Shown here piece by piece: positions 50,541 through 58,848 of a DNA stretch of 64,000 bases (position 1 is its first letter; each line of letters starts with the position of its first letter). The notes beneath the pieces were generated by a model. It did not search any database and was not told the origin of the DNA. It saw only the letters and a program-made list of their open reading frames with translations. Both the position numbers and the translations under genes were made by a program. The stretch lies in NCBI RefSeq assembly GCF_030294985.1, contig NZ_AP024718.1:248001-312000 (forward strand). Reading direction: 5' to 3'. The DNA comes from Methylomarinovum tepidoasis (GTDB lineage Bacteria; Pseudomonadota; Gammaproteobacteria; Methylococcales; Methylothermaceae).

Positions 50541-52481
50541 TCAGCTGGTTGTTGTTTCTTGTTCATCCACGACGACGGCCTTGGCCGCCACCTGCGCCTG
50601 AAGCCAGGCGGCCACATCGTCCAGATTCATGGCGCCCAGATCCTTGCCCTGCTGGGTACGGACGGCCACCTGGCGGGCGGCCATTTCCTTGTCGCCGACG
50701 ATCAGCAGATAGGGCACCCGGTGCATGGAGTGCTCGCGGATTTTATAGCCGATCTTCTCGTTTCTCAAGTCCGATTCGATCCGAAAACCTTGAGCGGTCA
50801 GGAATTTTTCCACCTCCAGGGCGTATTCGCGCTGATTGTCGGTGATGTTGAGCACCACCGCCTGCACCGGCGCCAGCCATAAGGGCAGCAGCCCGGCATA
50901 GTGCTCGATGAGAATGCCGATGAAGCGCTCCAGCGACCCCAGGATGGCGCGGTGCAGCATCACCGGCGTCTGCCGCGAGCCGTCCTCGGCCACGTAGCTG
51001 GCTCCCAGGCGCCCAGGCATGGAGAAGTCCACCTGGATGGTGCCGAGCTGCCAGACCCGGCCCAGGCAGTCCTTGAGGGCGAACTCGATCTTGGGACCGT
51101 AGAAAGCCCCTTCCCCCGGTTGCAGATCCCACGCCAATCCCTTGCGGTTGAGGGCTTCCTCCAGCGCCTTTTCCGCCTTGTCCCAGATCTCGTCGCTGCC
51201 GACGCGGTTCTCCGGGCGGGTGGACAGCTTGACCAGAACCTCGTCGAAACCGAAGTCGCGATAGACCTCGAACAGAAGGTCGATGAACCGGGACACCTCG
51301 TCCTGGATCTGCGCCTCGGTGCAGAAGATGTGGGCGTCGTCCTGGGTGAAGGCGCGCACCCGCATCAGCCCGTGCAGGGTACCGGAAGGCTCGTTGCGAT
51401 GGCAGGAACCGAACTCGGCCATGCGCAGCGGCAGGTCGCGGTAGCTCTTCAGACCTTGGTTGTAGATCTGCACGTGGCACGGGCAGTTCATGGGCTTGAT
51501 GGCGTAGTCGCGGTTCTCCGAGTGGGTGGTGAAGATCATGTCGCCGAACTTGTCCCAATGCCCCGACTTCTCCCACAGGGAGCGGTCCACCACCATCGGT
51601 GTCTTCACCTCCTGGTAGCCGTTTCGGCGCAGCTTGTCGCGGATGTACTGCTCGATGGTCTGATAGATGCGCCAGCCCTTGTCGTGCCAGAACACCATCC
51701 CCGGCGCCTCTTCCTGGATGTGGAACAGATCGAGCTGTTTGCCGAGGCGGCGGTGGTCGCGCTTCTGGGCTTCCTCCAGGCGGCGCAGGTAATCCTTGAG
51801 CTGTTTCTTGTCGGCCCAGGCGGTGCCGTAGACGCGCTGCAACATCTCATTGCGGGCGTCGCCGCGCCAGTAGGCCCCGGCCACCCGGGTCAGCTTGAAA
51901 GCCTTGAGCTTGCCGGTGTCGGGCACGTGGGGACCGCGGCACAGGTCGGTGAAATCCCCCTGGGAATAGAGGGAGATGACCTCCCCTTCGGGAATCTCCT
52001 CGATGATCCGGGCCTTGTATTCCTCCCCCTGGCGGCGGAAAAACTCGATCGCCTCCTCCCGCGGAACCTCCCGGCGCTCGACCGGCAGGGCGGCCTTGGC
52101 CAGCGCCTGCATCTTCTTTTCGATCTTGTCCAGGTCTTCCGGGGTGAAGGGGCGCTCGTAGGCGAAATCGTAGTAGAAGCCATCCTCGATGACCGGCCCG
52201 ATGGTGACCTGTGCCTCGGGATACAGCTCCTTGACCGCCTGAGCCAGCAGATGGGCGGTGGAATGGCGCACCACCTCCAACCCTTCTTCCTCGCGGGGGG
52301 TGACGATCTGCACCCGGGCGTCATGATCGATGACGTGGCTGAGATCGACCAGGCGGCCGTCCACCTTGCCGGCCACGGCGGCCTTGGCCAGGCCCGGACC
52401 GATGGCCTCGGCCACTTCTTTGACCGTCACCGGATGGTCGAAAGCCAGTTGTTTTCCGTCGGGCAGCGTAATCGTCGGCAT
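50541..52481 (-). CDS. thrS: threonine--tRNA ligase ThrS
   Basis: A 646-residue class II synthetase. I chose ATG 52481 ([43 protein letters not shown]), the conserved TGS-domain start; the frame upstream runs into the tRNA gene. After TGS (1-65) and the editing domain (about 66-225, with [11 protein letters not shown]) comes the zinc-dependent core, with [29 protein letters not shown] and [21 protein letters not shown], then the anticodon-binding domain. infC follows after 12 bases. A terminator lies between its start and the upstream tRNA-Val. Confidence 0.96.
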   Translation of the reverse strand: MPTITLPDGKQLAFDHPVTVKEVAEAIGPGLAKAAVAGKVDGRLVDLSHVIDHDARVQIVTPREEEGLEVVRHSTAHLLAQAVKELYPEAQVTIGPVIEDGFYYDFAYERPFTPEDLDKIEKKMQALAKAALPVERREVPREEAIEFFRRQGEEYKARIIEEIPEGEVISLYSQGDFTDLCRGPHVPDTGKLKAFKLTRVAGAYWRGDARNEMLQRVYGTAWADKKQLKDYLRRLEEAQKRDHRRLGKQLDLFHIQEEAPGMVFWHDKGWRIYQTIEQYIRDKLRRNGYQEVKTPMVVDRSLWEKSGHWDKFGDMIFTTHSENRDYAIKPMNCPCHVQIYNQGLKSYRDLPLRMAEFGSCHRNEPSGTLHGLMRVRAFTQDDAHIFCTEAQIQDEVSRFIDLLFEVYRDFGFDEVLVKLSTRPENRVGSDEIWDKAEKALEEALNRKGLAWDLQPGEGAFYGPKIEFALKDCLGRVWQLGTIQVDFSMPGRLGASYVAEDGSRQTPVMLHRAILGSLERFIGILIEHYAGLLPLWLAPVQAVVLNITDNQREYALEVEKFLTAQGFRIESDLRNEKIGYKIREHSMHRVPYLLIVGDKEMAARQVAVRTQQGKDLGAMNLDDVAAWLQAQVAAKAVVVDEQETTTS

Positions 52482-52496
52482 GGCCGTGTCACCACA

Positions 52497-52527
52497 CAAA
52501 AAATAAAAGCATCGCCGGGCGATGCTT
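52497..52527 (-). terminator. intrinsic terminator/attenuator between tRNA-Val and thrS
   Basis: Read on the minus strand, an 8-bp stem AAGCATCG / CGATGCTT with a 5-base GC loop is followed by TTTTATTTTTT. It lies 15 bases after the tRNA 3' end and about 16 bases before the thrS ATG. With so little room for a separate promoter, thrS transcription probably passes this terminator. Confidence 0.75.
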
Positions 52528-52541
52528 CTTGTTCGAGAAAC

Positions 52542-52618
52542 TGGTAGGCGCGATTGGATTCGAACCAACGACCCCCACCATGTCAAGGTGGTGCTCTAAC
52601 CAACTGAGCTACGCGCCT
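52542..52618 (-). tRNA. tRNA-Val (anticodon GAC)
   Basis: A complete 77-nt cloverleaf on the minus strand. Acceptor arms AGGCGCG / CGCGCCT pair fully; the D arm is GCTC-AGTTGGTTA-GAGC; the anticodon stem is CCACC / GGTGG with loop TTGACAT, giving anticodon GAC (valine codons GUC and GUU). The T arm is GTTGG-TTCGAAT-CCAAT, and discriminator A is followed by an encoded CCA end. It has its own sigma70-type promoter just upstream and a hairpin terminator downstream. Confidence 0.97.
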
Positions 52619-52631
52619 AAAGAGATTAAAA

Positions 52632-52660
52632 ATTATGAATCAAAAACCCAGGTTTGTAAA
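52632..52660 (-). promoter_or_regulatory. sigma70-type promoter for tRNA-Val
   Basis: On the minus strand TTTACA (52655-52660) and CATAAT (52632-52637) are separated by 17 bases, each matching consensus at five of six positions. The predicted start site falls a few bases before the tRNA 5' end at 52618. This is also the likely source of transcription into thrS-infC by read-through. Confidence 0.65.
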
Positions 52661-52670
52661 CCCTAAGTTT

Positions 52671-53177
52671 TCAGCGTTTCCGGTGCCAAGGACGGGGGCG
52701 GCCGACAGGCCGCAGCAGCGATCCGCCGATGCACAGCACCAGCAGCAGCAACGCCCCCTCCAGGGCCAGAAAGGTTCCCACCTTCAGCCAGGCGAAGGCC
52801 GGATGGACGAAACGCACCAGCCAGCCGGCCGCCTCGTTGGCGACGGCGCTGAAAAACGCGGTGGCGCCCAGGCCGATCTTCAGCCACACCGGCAACTCCG
52901 TCATGAGCAGCAGATGCACCAGGGTCATGGCCAGCATCCCCTGGGCGAAGAGATGGAAGTGGCTCACTTCCAGCAGGCTCTGATAGGAACGGGGCGGGCG
53001 GAATTCGGCCTCGTTGCCCAGATAGTAGTCCACCACCGATGCCGGACTCAGATCCATGTGGTTGAAGTACATCAACGCGGCGCTGACGGCGAACAGCACC
53101 AGATATCCCAGAAACAGCAGGATGCAGGTATGGAGCAAGACCTTGCGGTAGTGCTCGCCGCTGACGAAGAAGCGCAT
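52671..53177 (-). CDS. four-helix membrane protein of the FMN-binding/porin operon
   Basis: A 168-residue integral membrane protein I cannot assign to a named family. Membrane segments are at about 15-37, 72-92, 99-120 and 134-155. Histidines lie near or within them (His40, His73, His75, His88, His125), which could be heme or metal ligands; that is only a suggestion. The start ATG overlaps the FMN-binding protein stop by one base (TGATG), so it is translationally coupled. Context: third gene of an operon headed by a porin under a Fur-box-like promoter. A redox partner for the periplasmic flavoprotein is the likeliest role, by inference. Confidence 0.75.
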   Translation of the reverse strand: MRFFVSGEHYRKVLLHTCILLFLGYLVLFAVSAALMYFNHMDLSPASVVDYYLGNEAEFRPPRSYQSLLEVSHFHLFAQGMLAMTLVHLLLMTELPVWLKIGLGATAFFSAVANEAAGWLVRFVHPAFAWLKVGTFLALEGALLLLVLCIGGSLLRPVGRPRPWHRKR

Positions 53178-53719
53178 CACTCCCCCTTCCCCGCGATCGC
53201 CACCCGGTACAGCGCCAGCACCTTGCGCACGCTGTCCAGCGCCGCCCGGGAACTCAAAGTGGCCCCGCTGATACCGTCTATTCCGGCGCCGAGACGCAGG
53301 TCGTCCAGGGGAACGTCCCGCAGCCGGGCGAACCAGCGCTGCGGCGGTTGGTATTCCGGCGGCTCGTGAAAGGCCAGCACCTCGACCTGTTTCAGTTCTC
53401 CGTTTGCATCCAGCACGATGAGCAGCGTTTCCGGCTTGGTGCGCACGGTATGGGTTTCGATGGCGGCATAGCCGACGATCCGGCCATCGCGCTTGCCCAC
53501 ATACAAGGTGTACAGACTCGATTCCAGCTTGACCCGGGCCAGGCGTTCGATCGCCCGGCGCTGCGCCTCGGTCAGAAACAGGGTTTTCATTTCGACCGCG
53601 ACCTCCTTGCCGAAGGCCAGCGCCATCGCTTCCTGCTTGCTGTAATAGACCCGGGCCGGGCTGGCAGCCGAGAAGACTGCCAGCACCAGGCCCAGCCAAA
53701 GCGTGACGATACGCCGCAT
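53177..53719 (-). CDS. periplasmic FMN-binding domain protein
   Basis: A 180-residue exported protein: signal peptide MRRIVTLWLGLVLAVFSAASPA, then an FMN-binding domain like that of NqrC/RnfG. The flavinylation motif DGISGATLSS at 148-157 has the acceptor Thr154, to which ApbE would attach FMN covalently. Such proteins carry electrons in the periplasm. It follows the porin by 12 bases and is coupled to the membrane protein. No ApbE, Rnf or Nqr gene is in the window. Confidence 0.88.
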   Translation of the reverse strand: MRRIVTLWLGLVLAVFSAASPARVYYSKQEAMALAFGKEVAVEMKTLFLTEAQRRAIERLARVKLESSLYTLYVGKRDGRIVGYAAIETHTVRTKPETLLIVLDANGELKQVEVLAFHEPPEYQPPQRWFARLRDVPLDDLRLGAGIDGISGATLSSRAALDSVRKVLALYRVAIAGKGE

Positions 53720-53731
53720 AAAACCCCTGTG

Positions 53732-55102
53732 TCAGAAAATGAAACCCAGCCCCAGATTGAACTCGTCCGCCACCTCGCCCTGATCGGCATCGATGTTGCG
53801 GTAGTCGGCCTTGATGACCACGTTGGGAATCGGCTTGTAGTTTACCCCGATCTGCCATAGACGGCGGTCGAGATTGCCGTTCCGGGTGAAACCACCGGCG
53901 ACCTCCGCCTGGGTGTCCCAGCGTTCGTAGCGGAAGAAGGGCGCCAAGTACTGGGTCGACCGGGGCAGGATCCAGGGCATGATGTCGTAACCGGCTTCCG
54001 CATACCAGCCGAACTGCTCGCGGCCGACCGCCTCGCCCACCGCCCGACTGACCTTGCCGGCATCGCCGATGTGGCTCCAGGCGCCCAGCGCCCGCATTTC
54101 CAGGCCGCGGTACTTCCATTGCAGGTGGCCCTCATAGAGTTGGGTCAGCACCGCGGCGCTGCCGATCTCATCCTGGCCGGAATGGCCGATGTAGGCCGAG
54201 CCACCCACGGTCAGGCCAGTCAGCTGAGGTACCTGGTAATCGATCCGCCCCACCCAGGCCAGATTTTCCGCCTTGGCCTTGCTCGCCCCCTGGCGGCCGC
54301 TGCGAATTCCCCGGGCGGAGAATCCCGTGGCGTCCAGGCCATTGACCACATAGGTGGTATAACTCAGCCCCGGCAGGATTTCTCCGAACAGCCCCAGCCC
54401 CATCTCACGCCAGGTGGAGGGAATGATGCGCTGCTCCACCTCCGGGCGGTTGTTGCCGAAGAAGAACGGCGGCTCGTGGATCGGGTTGAGGAATCCCATG
54501 GGCATCAACACCATCCCAGCCCGAATGTTGGCATGGGGATCGAGAAAGAGATCGAGGGCGGCGAATTCGACCGACACCTCACCCTTCTCTTCGGAACCCT
54601 CTCCGGTGGTCCCATGCTCGAATTCTATCTCGCTGTTGAACAGGATCCAGTCGTTGAACTTGTAGCCGGTGTAAAGCACCAGGCGGACGAAGTCGGCGTT
54701 GTCCTTGTTGCCGTTCTGGTCGCCGGTGAAAACCTGGTAGCGCCCTTCGCCGTAGCCGCCGATCGACAGCCCGCGGCCCACCTGATAGACCTTCGAGGCC
54801 GCCGGCCCCAAACCGTACATGCTCTTGTACTTGGGCTCCTCAGGAATCACCAGCAGAGTGCGCATCTTTTCCAGCTCCTGGGCCAGGATGCCGGTTTCCC
54901 GCTTGAGTTCCTTGACCTCCTCGGGCGTGACCTTCGCTTCGACTTTTTCTTTCTCTGCCAGCTTGGCTTTGAGGGCTTCGATCTCCTTTTGCTGTTGCTG
55001 GACGATCTCCCACAACGCCTCAGGCGATGGCATGGGCGCCGCCTGTGCCGTCCCCGCCAGAGCCAGGGCCAAGGCGGCTGTGACCGGGCGTGATGTCTTC
55101 AT
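53732..55102 (-). CDS. outer-membrane porin with N-terminal coiled coil
   Basis: A 456-residue protein. A signal peptide (MKTSRPVTAALALALAGTAQA) is followed by a coiled coil (about 25-80, ALWEIVQQQQKEIEALKAKLAEKEKVEAKVTPEE), common in trimeric and phosphate-selective-type porins, then alternating aromatic beta strands to a C-terminal phenylalanine (FNLGLGFIF). GGYGEGRYQVF, FNSEIEFEHG and GMVLMPMGFLNPIHEPPFFFGNNRPEVEQRIIPSTWREMG are recognisable strand and loop blocks. The ribosome site GGGAGG precedes ATG. The Fur-type promoter suggests induction under iron limitation; the solute is unknown. Confidence 0.82.
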   Translation of the reverse strand: MKTSRPVTAALALALAGTAQAAPMPSPEALWEIVQQQQKEIEALKAKLAEKEKVEAKVTPEEVKELKRETGILAQELEKMRTLLVIPEEPKYKSMYGLGPAASKVYQVGRGLSIGGYGEGRYQVFTGDQNGNKDNADFVRLVLYTGYKFNDWILFNSEIEFEHGTTGEGSEEKGEVSVEFAALDLFLDPHANIRAGMVLMPMGFLNPIHEPPFFFGNNRPEVEQRIIPSTWREMGLGLFGEILPGLSYTTYVVNGLDATGFSARGIRSGRQGASKAKAENLAWVGRIDYQVPQLTGLTVGGSAYIGHSGQDEIGSAAVLTQLYEGHLQWKYRGLEMRALGAWSHIGDAGKVSRAVGEAVGREQFGWYAEAGYDIMPWILPRSTQYLAPFFRYERWDTQAEVAGGFTRNGNLDRRLWQIGVNYKPIPNVVIKADYRNIDADQGEVADEFNLGLGFIF

Positions 55103-55145
55103 CGCGAACCTCCCTTATCCATTGTCACAAATAAAGCGAGCGCTG

Positions 55146-55175
55146 ATTTTAATTCAAATGATAATTGTTATCAAA
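55146..55175 (-). promoter_or_regulatory. sigma70 promoter with Fur-box-like operator for the porin operon
   Basis: On the minus strand TTGATA (55169-55174) and TAAAAT (55146-55151) are spaced by 17 bases. Overlapping the -35 box and spacer is the 15-mer TGATAATTGTTATCA (55159-55173), a 7-1-7 inverted repeat matching the Fur consensus core at all but one position. The porin ATG is 43 bases from the -10 box. This is the only such site in the window. Confidence 0.75.
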
Positions 55176-55218
55176 TTCATTGATTATTGGGTGCGTATTC
55201 CAAAAGAGCAGTCATCGG

Positions 55219-55710
55219 TCAGGCAAAGCGCGGCAACAAGACCTTCAGATGACAGCGGGCGTCATGCAGATGCTCCCGCCAGTGGAGGACGTAACCGGTG
55301 TACCACAGCTGCACCGCAGGCAGGGGATCGGCAGGGTCGTCCCGGTACAGCGCCAATCCCCGGCCGAGCTCGAAGTAAATATCGGTCAAGTCGTCGGCCA
55401 GGCTGCCGCTATGATCGTCAGGATCGGCCGCATCGTCGCCAGGCAGGGGATAACCGTCCCAGTCTCCGAGAAAGTCCTTGAGGCGGCAGAACATGGCGAA
55501 ACGAAAATCCAGATCGGGCAGGGCGAAAAACTGGTACGCCAAATCCAACCGCAGCCGGCGCATCTCGGCGTCGAGCTCCTCCAGCTGCGTCCCGATGGTC
55601 TGCAGCCAGGGCAGGCGCTGATAATCTTCCATGTGATCGACGGTCCGGCAAAAGGCGCCAACCACGCCCAGGAGCTTGGTATAATCGTTATCCACTGTTT
55701 CGGCATCCAC
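55219..55710 (-). CDS. DUF5063-like small protein
   Basis: A 163-residue soluble, helical and acidic protein with conserved-looking stretches VDNDYTKLLGVVGAFCRTVDHMEDY, RFAMFCRLKDFLGDWDGYPLPGDD and LADDLTDIYFELGRGLALYRDDPADPLPAVQLWYTGYVLHWREHLHDARCHLKVLLPRF. I assign it from memory to DUF5063; function unknown. It is read away from thiD and toward the porin promoter, and its stop lies 44 bases beyond that promoter, so it does not share the Fur site as its own promoter. Confidence 0.7.
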   Translation of the reverse strand: MDAETVDNDYTKLLGVVGAFCRTVDHMEDYQRLPWLQTIGTQLEELDAEMRRLRLDLAYQFFALPDLDFRFAMFCRLKDFLGDWDGYPLPGDDAADPDDHSGSLADDLTDIYFELGRGLALYRDDPADPLPAVQLWYTGYVLHWREHLHDARCHLKVLLPRFA

Positions 55711-55761
55711 CTTAAGCGCGATCTCAATCCAAGTTTAGACGATCCCGTCAGGATCCCCAGC

Positions 55762-56526
55762 TTGAAACCCACCGTTCTCGCCATTTCCGGCCACGATCCC
55801 ACCGGTGGCGCCGGCATCCAGGCCGACATCGAGGCCATCGTCAGCCAGGGCTGTCATCCCGGCACGCTCGTCACCTGCCTCACCGCCCAGGACACCCGGA
55901 ACGTCCACCGCCTCTATCCGCAATCCCCCGCCACCCTGGCGGAACAATGGCAGCGGCTGACCGCGGACATTCGCTTCGACGCGGTCAAGATCGGGCTGCT
56001 GGGATCGGCGGAGATCGCCGCCTTGGTGGCCGATAGGCTGCGCCAGGCGCCTGCCGTGACCGTGCTCGACCCCATCCTCAAGGCCGGCGGCGGCTCGGAA
56101 CTGGCCGACGAGGCGCTGATCGACGTCTTGCTCGGCGAGCTTATCCCGCTGGCTACGGTGCTGACGCCCAACCTCGACGAAGCCCGGCGCCTGACCGGTG
56201 AAGCCCTGCCCTCACGCTGCGCCGAGTCCCTGCTGGCACGGGGCTGCCAGGCGGTGCTGATCACCGGGGGCGACGAACCCACACCGTTGATCTACAACAC
56301 CCTGTATCTCCCCGGCAGCCACAAGACCTTCACCTGGGAGAAGCTGCCCGCCAGCGCCCACGGTTCCGGCTGCACCCTGGCCGCCGCCCTGGCCGCCCTG
56401 CTGGCGCGGGGGCTGGAACTGGAAGAAGCGGCCCGCAAGGCCCAGCAATACACCTGGAATGCGATCAAATACGGCTTCCGCCCGGGTCAGGGACAGCCGA
56501 TTCCCGAGCGTTTGTTCTGGAGCTGA
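55762..56526 (+). CDS. thiD: hydroxymethylpyrimidine/phosphomethylpyrimidine kinase ThiD
   Basis: A 254-residue ribokinase-fold kinase giving HMP-PP for thiamine synthesis. The family start LKPTVLAISGHDPTGGAGIQADIEAI is reached from TTG 55762, which has AGGA about 8 bases upstream; no in-frame ATG is near. Other motifs: SQGCHPGTLVTCLTAQDT, VLDPILKAGGG, LTPNLDEARRLTG and the GSGCTLAAALAALLARG phosphate loop. thiE follows after 2 bases. No TPP riboswitch is recognisable in the short upstream gap. Confidence 0.9.
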   Translation: MKPTVLAISGHDPTGGAGIQADIEAIVSQGCHPGTLVTCLTAQDTRNVHRLYPQSPATLAEQWQRLTADIRFDAVKIGLLGSAEIAALVADRLRQAPAVTVLDPILKAGGGSELADEALIDVLLGELIPLATVLTPNLDEARRLTGEALPSRCAESLLARGCQAVLITGGDEPTPLIYNTLYLPGSHKTFTWEKLPASAHGSGCTLAAALAALLARGLELEEAARKAQQYTWNAIKYGFRPGQGQPIPERLFWS

Positions 56527-56528
56527 GC

Positions 56529-57158
56529 ATGCCCCTCCTCTTCCCGTCCACCGGCCTCTACGCCATCACCCCCGCCCTTGACGGCGATTTCGACCGCTGG
56601 CTGGAACGCATCGAGGCGGCGCTGCAGGGCGGCGCCCACGTCCTCCAGCTGCGGGACAAACAGGCCCGCCTGACACCCGGCCAGGCGGCCGCCGTGGCGG
56701 CATTGTGCCGCGAATACGCAATCCCGCTGATCGTCAACGACGACGTGGAACTGGCGCTGAGAATCCGCGCCGACGGCGTCCACCTGGGACGCCACGACGC
56801 CCCCCTGGAGCACGCCCGCCAGCGCCTGGGGACAGGTGCGATCGTCGGCGTCTCCTGCTACGCGGCGCTGGAACGGGCCCGTCGGGCCGAGGCCGCCGGA
56901 GCCACCTACGTCGCCTTCGGCGCCTTCTTCCCCTCGACTTCCAAACCGGAAGCTGTACCTGCGCCTTTGGCGCTGCTGGCGCGCGCCCGCAGCCGGCTGC
57001 GCCTGCCCATCGTCGCCATCGGCGGAATCACGCCGAACAACGCCCGGCAGCTCCTCGAAGCCGGCGCCGACCTGGTCGCCGTCATCGGCGCCCTGTTCAC
57101 CGCAGCCGACCCCCGGGCCGCGGCACAGGCATTCAACCGGCTCTGGCCCACGCGATGA
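56529..57158 (+). CDS. thiE: thiamine-phosphate synthase ThiE
   Basis: A 209-residue TIM-barrel enzyme that joins HMP-PP and hydroxyethylthiazole phosphate. Motifs: LYAITPAL, QGGAHVLQLRDKQARL, PLIVNDDVELALRIRADGVHLGRHDAPLEHAR, VSCYAALERARRAEAAGATYVAFGAFFPSTSKP, and VAIGGITPNNARQLLEAGADLVAVIGALF. It is 2 bases after thiD and overlaps the SoxY-like gene by 4 bases (ATGA), suggesting that the sulfur carrier-like genes are made with the thiamine enzymes. Confidence 0.95.
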   Translation: MPLLFPSTGLYAITPALDGDFDRWLERIEAALQGGAHVLQLRDKQARLTPGQAAAVAALCREYAIPLIVNDDVELALRIRADGVHLGRHDAPLEHARQRLGTGAIVGVSCYAALERARRAEAAGATYVAFGAFFPSTSKPEAVPAPLALLARARSRLRLPIVAIGGITPNNARQLLEAGADLVAVIGALFTAADPRAAAQAFNRLWPTR

Positions 57159-57577
57159 AGCAACGCTGGAGCCGGCGGCGCTGGCTGCAACTGCTGTTGC
57201 TGGGAGGTCTGGGCAGATTGCGGCCGGGATGGAGCGCCGCGACCCCGCTGCCGCAGGCCGTTTACGAGCTGACCTTCGGCGAGGAGGCCAAATTCCATTA
57301 TGGCGTCGGCCTGTCCCTGCCGCGCCGGGCCGAATCGCGCCAGGCGGTGCCGGTCAGCGTCGACTGCCGGCTGCAGGAAACCGATCTGATCGCCCTGTTC
57401 GTCACCCCTTCTCCTACGCCGCTGGCCGCCCGCTTCCTCCTGTCTCCGCGGACCCGCCCGCAGGTACGCACTCACCTGCGCCTGTATCAAGACAGCGAGA
57501 TCGTCGCCGTCGTCCGCGCCCGCGGGCGCTATTTCCACCAAAGCGCCAAAATCGACGTTTCCCAGGGCTGTCGCTGA
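57155..57577 (+). CDS. SoxY-like sulfur carrier protein lacking the terminal GGCGG
   Basis: A 140-residue protein resembling the thiosulfate-binding subunit SoxY. An N-terminal twin-arginine-like signal is visible (RRRWLQLLLLGGL, residues 7-19). The core matches the SoxY immunoglobulin-like fold (AVPVSVDC, PSPTPLAARFLLSPRTRPQVRTHLRLYQDSEIVAVV). SoxY normally ends in a swinging arm GGCGG with the substrate-bearing cysteine; here the tail is VSQGCR, keeping Cys139 but not the flanking glycines. It is coupled to thiE upstream and to the SoxZ-like gene downstream. Whether it still carries sulfur is untested. Confidence 0.72.
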   Translation: MKQRWSRRRWLQLLLLGGLGRLRPGWSAATPLPQAVYELTFGEEAKFHYGVGLSLPRRAESRQAVPVSVDCRLQETDLIALFVTPSPTPLAARFLLSPRTRPQVRTHLRLYQDSEIVAVVRARGRYFHQSAKIDVSQGCR

Positions 57578-57870
57578 TGCGCATCGAACATCGCAGCCTG
57601 CGGCACCGCGACGGCAGCGTGGAAATCCGGCTGTATTTTCCCGGGCACGCGGCCTGGACCAGCCACGACAAACCACCGTCCCGGTATCTGGCTTATCTGG
57701 CGGTGCTGGCAGGGGGAAAACTTCTGGTGGAAAGTCATCTGGGACCGGCCATCGCGCCGGAACCCTTCTTCAGCTTCCGTTTCGATGGGGTCGAACCCGG
57801 CAGCCGCCTGCGGATCGAATGGCGCAACAATGCCGGCGAAGGCGGCGCCACGGAGATCGAACTGCCCTGA
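57577..57870 (+). CDS. SoxZ-like sulfur-oxidation protein
   Basis: A 97-residue protein with the SoxZ plan: an N-terminal RHRDGSVEIRLYFPGHAAW segment, YLAYLAVLAGGKLLVESHLGPAIAPEPFFSFRFDGVEPGSRLRIEWRNNAGEGG, which matches the SoxZ block ending in a wDN-G motif. SoxZ forms a heterodimer with SoxY. Start ATG 57577 overlaps the SoxY-like stop by one base. No soxA, soxB, soxC or soxX is in the window, so this is an orphan pair here. Confidence 0.72.
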   Translation: MRIEHRSLRHRDGSVEIRLYFPGHAAWTSHDKPPSRYLAYLAVLAGGKLLVESHLGPAIAPEPFFSFRFDGVEPGSRLRIEWRNNAGEGGATEIELP

Positions 57871-57871
57871 T

Positions 57872-58219
57872 TCAGGCGTTTTCGCCGGCTTCCTCCTCCA
57901 CCTGCCAGAGCTTTTCCAGCTGGTAGAAGTCACGGGTTTCCGGCAACATCACGTGGACGATGACGTCCCCCAGGTCCACCAGCACCCAGTCGCGCGAGCG
58001 CTCCCCCTCCACGCCGAGGGGCTTGATGCGGTGCTCGGCCAGCTTTTCCACCACGTTGTCGGCCAGGGCGTGAACGTGGCGCTCGGAGGTGCCGGAGGCC
58101 ACCACCATGTAGTCGGTCACCGAGGTTTTGCCGCGCACGTCCAGCACGGTGACGTCGCGGGCCTTGAGGTCGTCGAGGGCGTCGAGCACCCAGTCGAGAA
58201 CAGGATCGTCGGGTTTCAT
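57872..58219 (-). CDS. rsfS: ribosomal silencing factor RsfS
   Basis: A 115-residue protein of the Iojap/RsfS family: [54 protein letters not shown], then [31 protein letters not shown]. It binds ribosomal protein L14 and blocks subunit joining under nutrient limitation. The gene ends the lptE-holA-proA-nadD-rsfS transcript and overlaps nadD by 4 bases; the nadD-rsfS linkage is conserved. It is convergent with the SoxZ-like gene, one base apart. Confidence 0.94.
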   Translation of the reverse strand: MKPDDPVLDWVLDALDDLKARDVTVLDVRGKTSVTDYMVVASGTSERHVHALADNVVEKLAEHRIKPLGVEGERSRDWVLVDLGDVIVHVMLPETRDFYQLEKLWQVEEEAGENA

Positions 58220-58848
58220 GCAAGCTCCGTCGAAGTGGATTCAAGCAGCCTTAAGACCGTATCAGGCAACAGATAACGGGGGCTTTTGCCTTCCTGCAGG
58301 CACCGGCGGATGAAGGTACCGGAAATCTCCAGCCGGGTCACCCTCAGGAAATGGATTCGACCCCCGGGAGCGCGCCGCAATTCCCCCGGATCGTCACAGC
58401 GGCGCCGCCGGAGCTCCGGCGCCAGCGCCGCCGGCCAGTCGGGTCGGTAGCCCGGCCGGTCCATGACCAGCAGATGGGCCAGCTGCGGGATTTCCCGCCA
58501 GTGGTGCCAGCCCGGCAGCCCCAAGAAGGCGTCCAGCCCCAGGATCAGAACCAGCGGCACGTCCCCCAGCTCCGCCCGCAGCGAGTCCAGGGTGTCGATC
58601 ATGTAGGAGGGACCGGGCCGCTCCAGCTCCCGGGTGTCGAGCACGAAACCGGGCGGGGCGTCGGCCAGAGCCGCTTCCAGAAACCGGCGCCGGTGCGCGG
58701 CGGAAAACCGTGGCGGGCGGCGATGGGGCGGCTGGCGGCAGGGAACGAAGCGGAGCTGATCCAGCCCCAGGGCTTCCTGCACCTCCAGGGCGGTGCGCAG
58801 ATGGCCGTAGTGGACCGGGTCGAAGGTGCCGCCGTAGATCCCGATCAT
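58216..58848 (-). CDS. nadD: nicotinate-nucleotide adenylyltransferase NadD
   Basis: A 210-residue nucleotidyltransferase that makes deamido-NAD+ from nicotinate mononucleotide. The HxGH motif is [17 protein letters not shown] (His15 and His18 region), [13 protein letters not shown] follows, and the [13 protein letters not shown] loop near the C terminus corresponds to ISSTxIR. Another gene of NAD+ synthesis, nadE, is elsewhere in the window. The start is immediately downstream of proA. Confidence 0.94.
   Translation of the reverse strand: MIGIYGGTFDPVHYGHLRTALEVQEALGLDQLRFVPCRQPPHRRPPRFSAAHRRRFLEAALADAPPGFVLDTRELERPGPSYMIDTLDSLRAELGDVPLVLILGLDAFLGLPGWHHWREIPQLAHLLVMDRPGYRPDWPAALAPELRRRRCDDPGELRRAPGGRIHFLRVTRLEISGTFIRRCLQEGKSPRYLLPDTVLRLLESTSTELA

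Noticed and set aside
55711-55761. A possible TPP riboswitch before thiD
   Set aside because: Only about 50 bases are available and no thi-box sequence is present; the upstream gene lies on the other strand.
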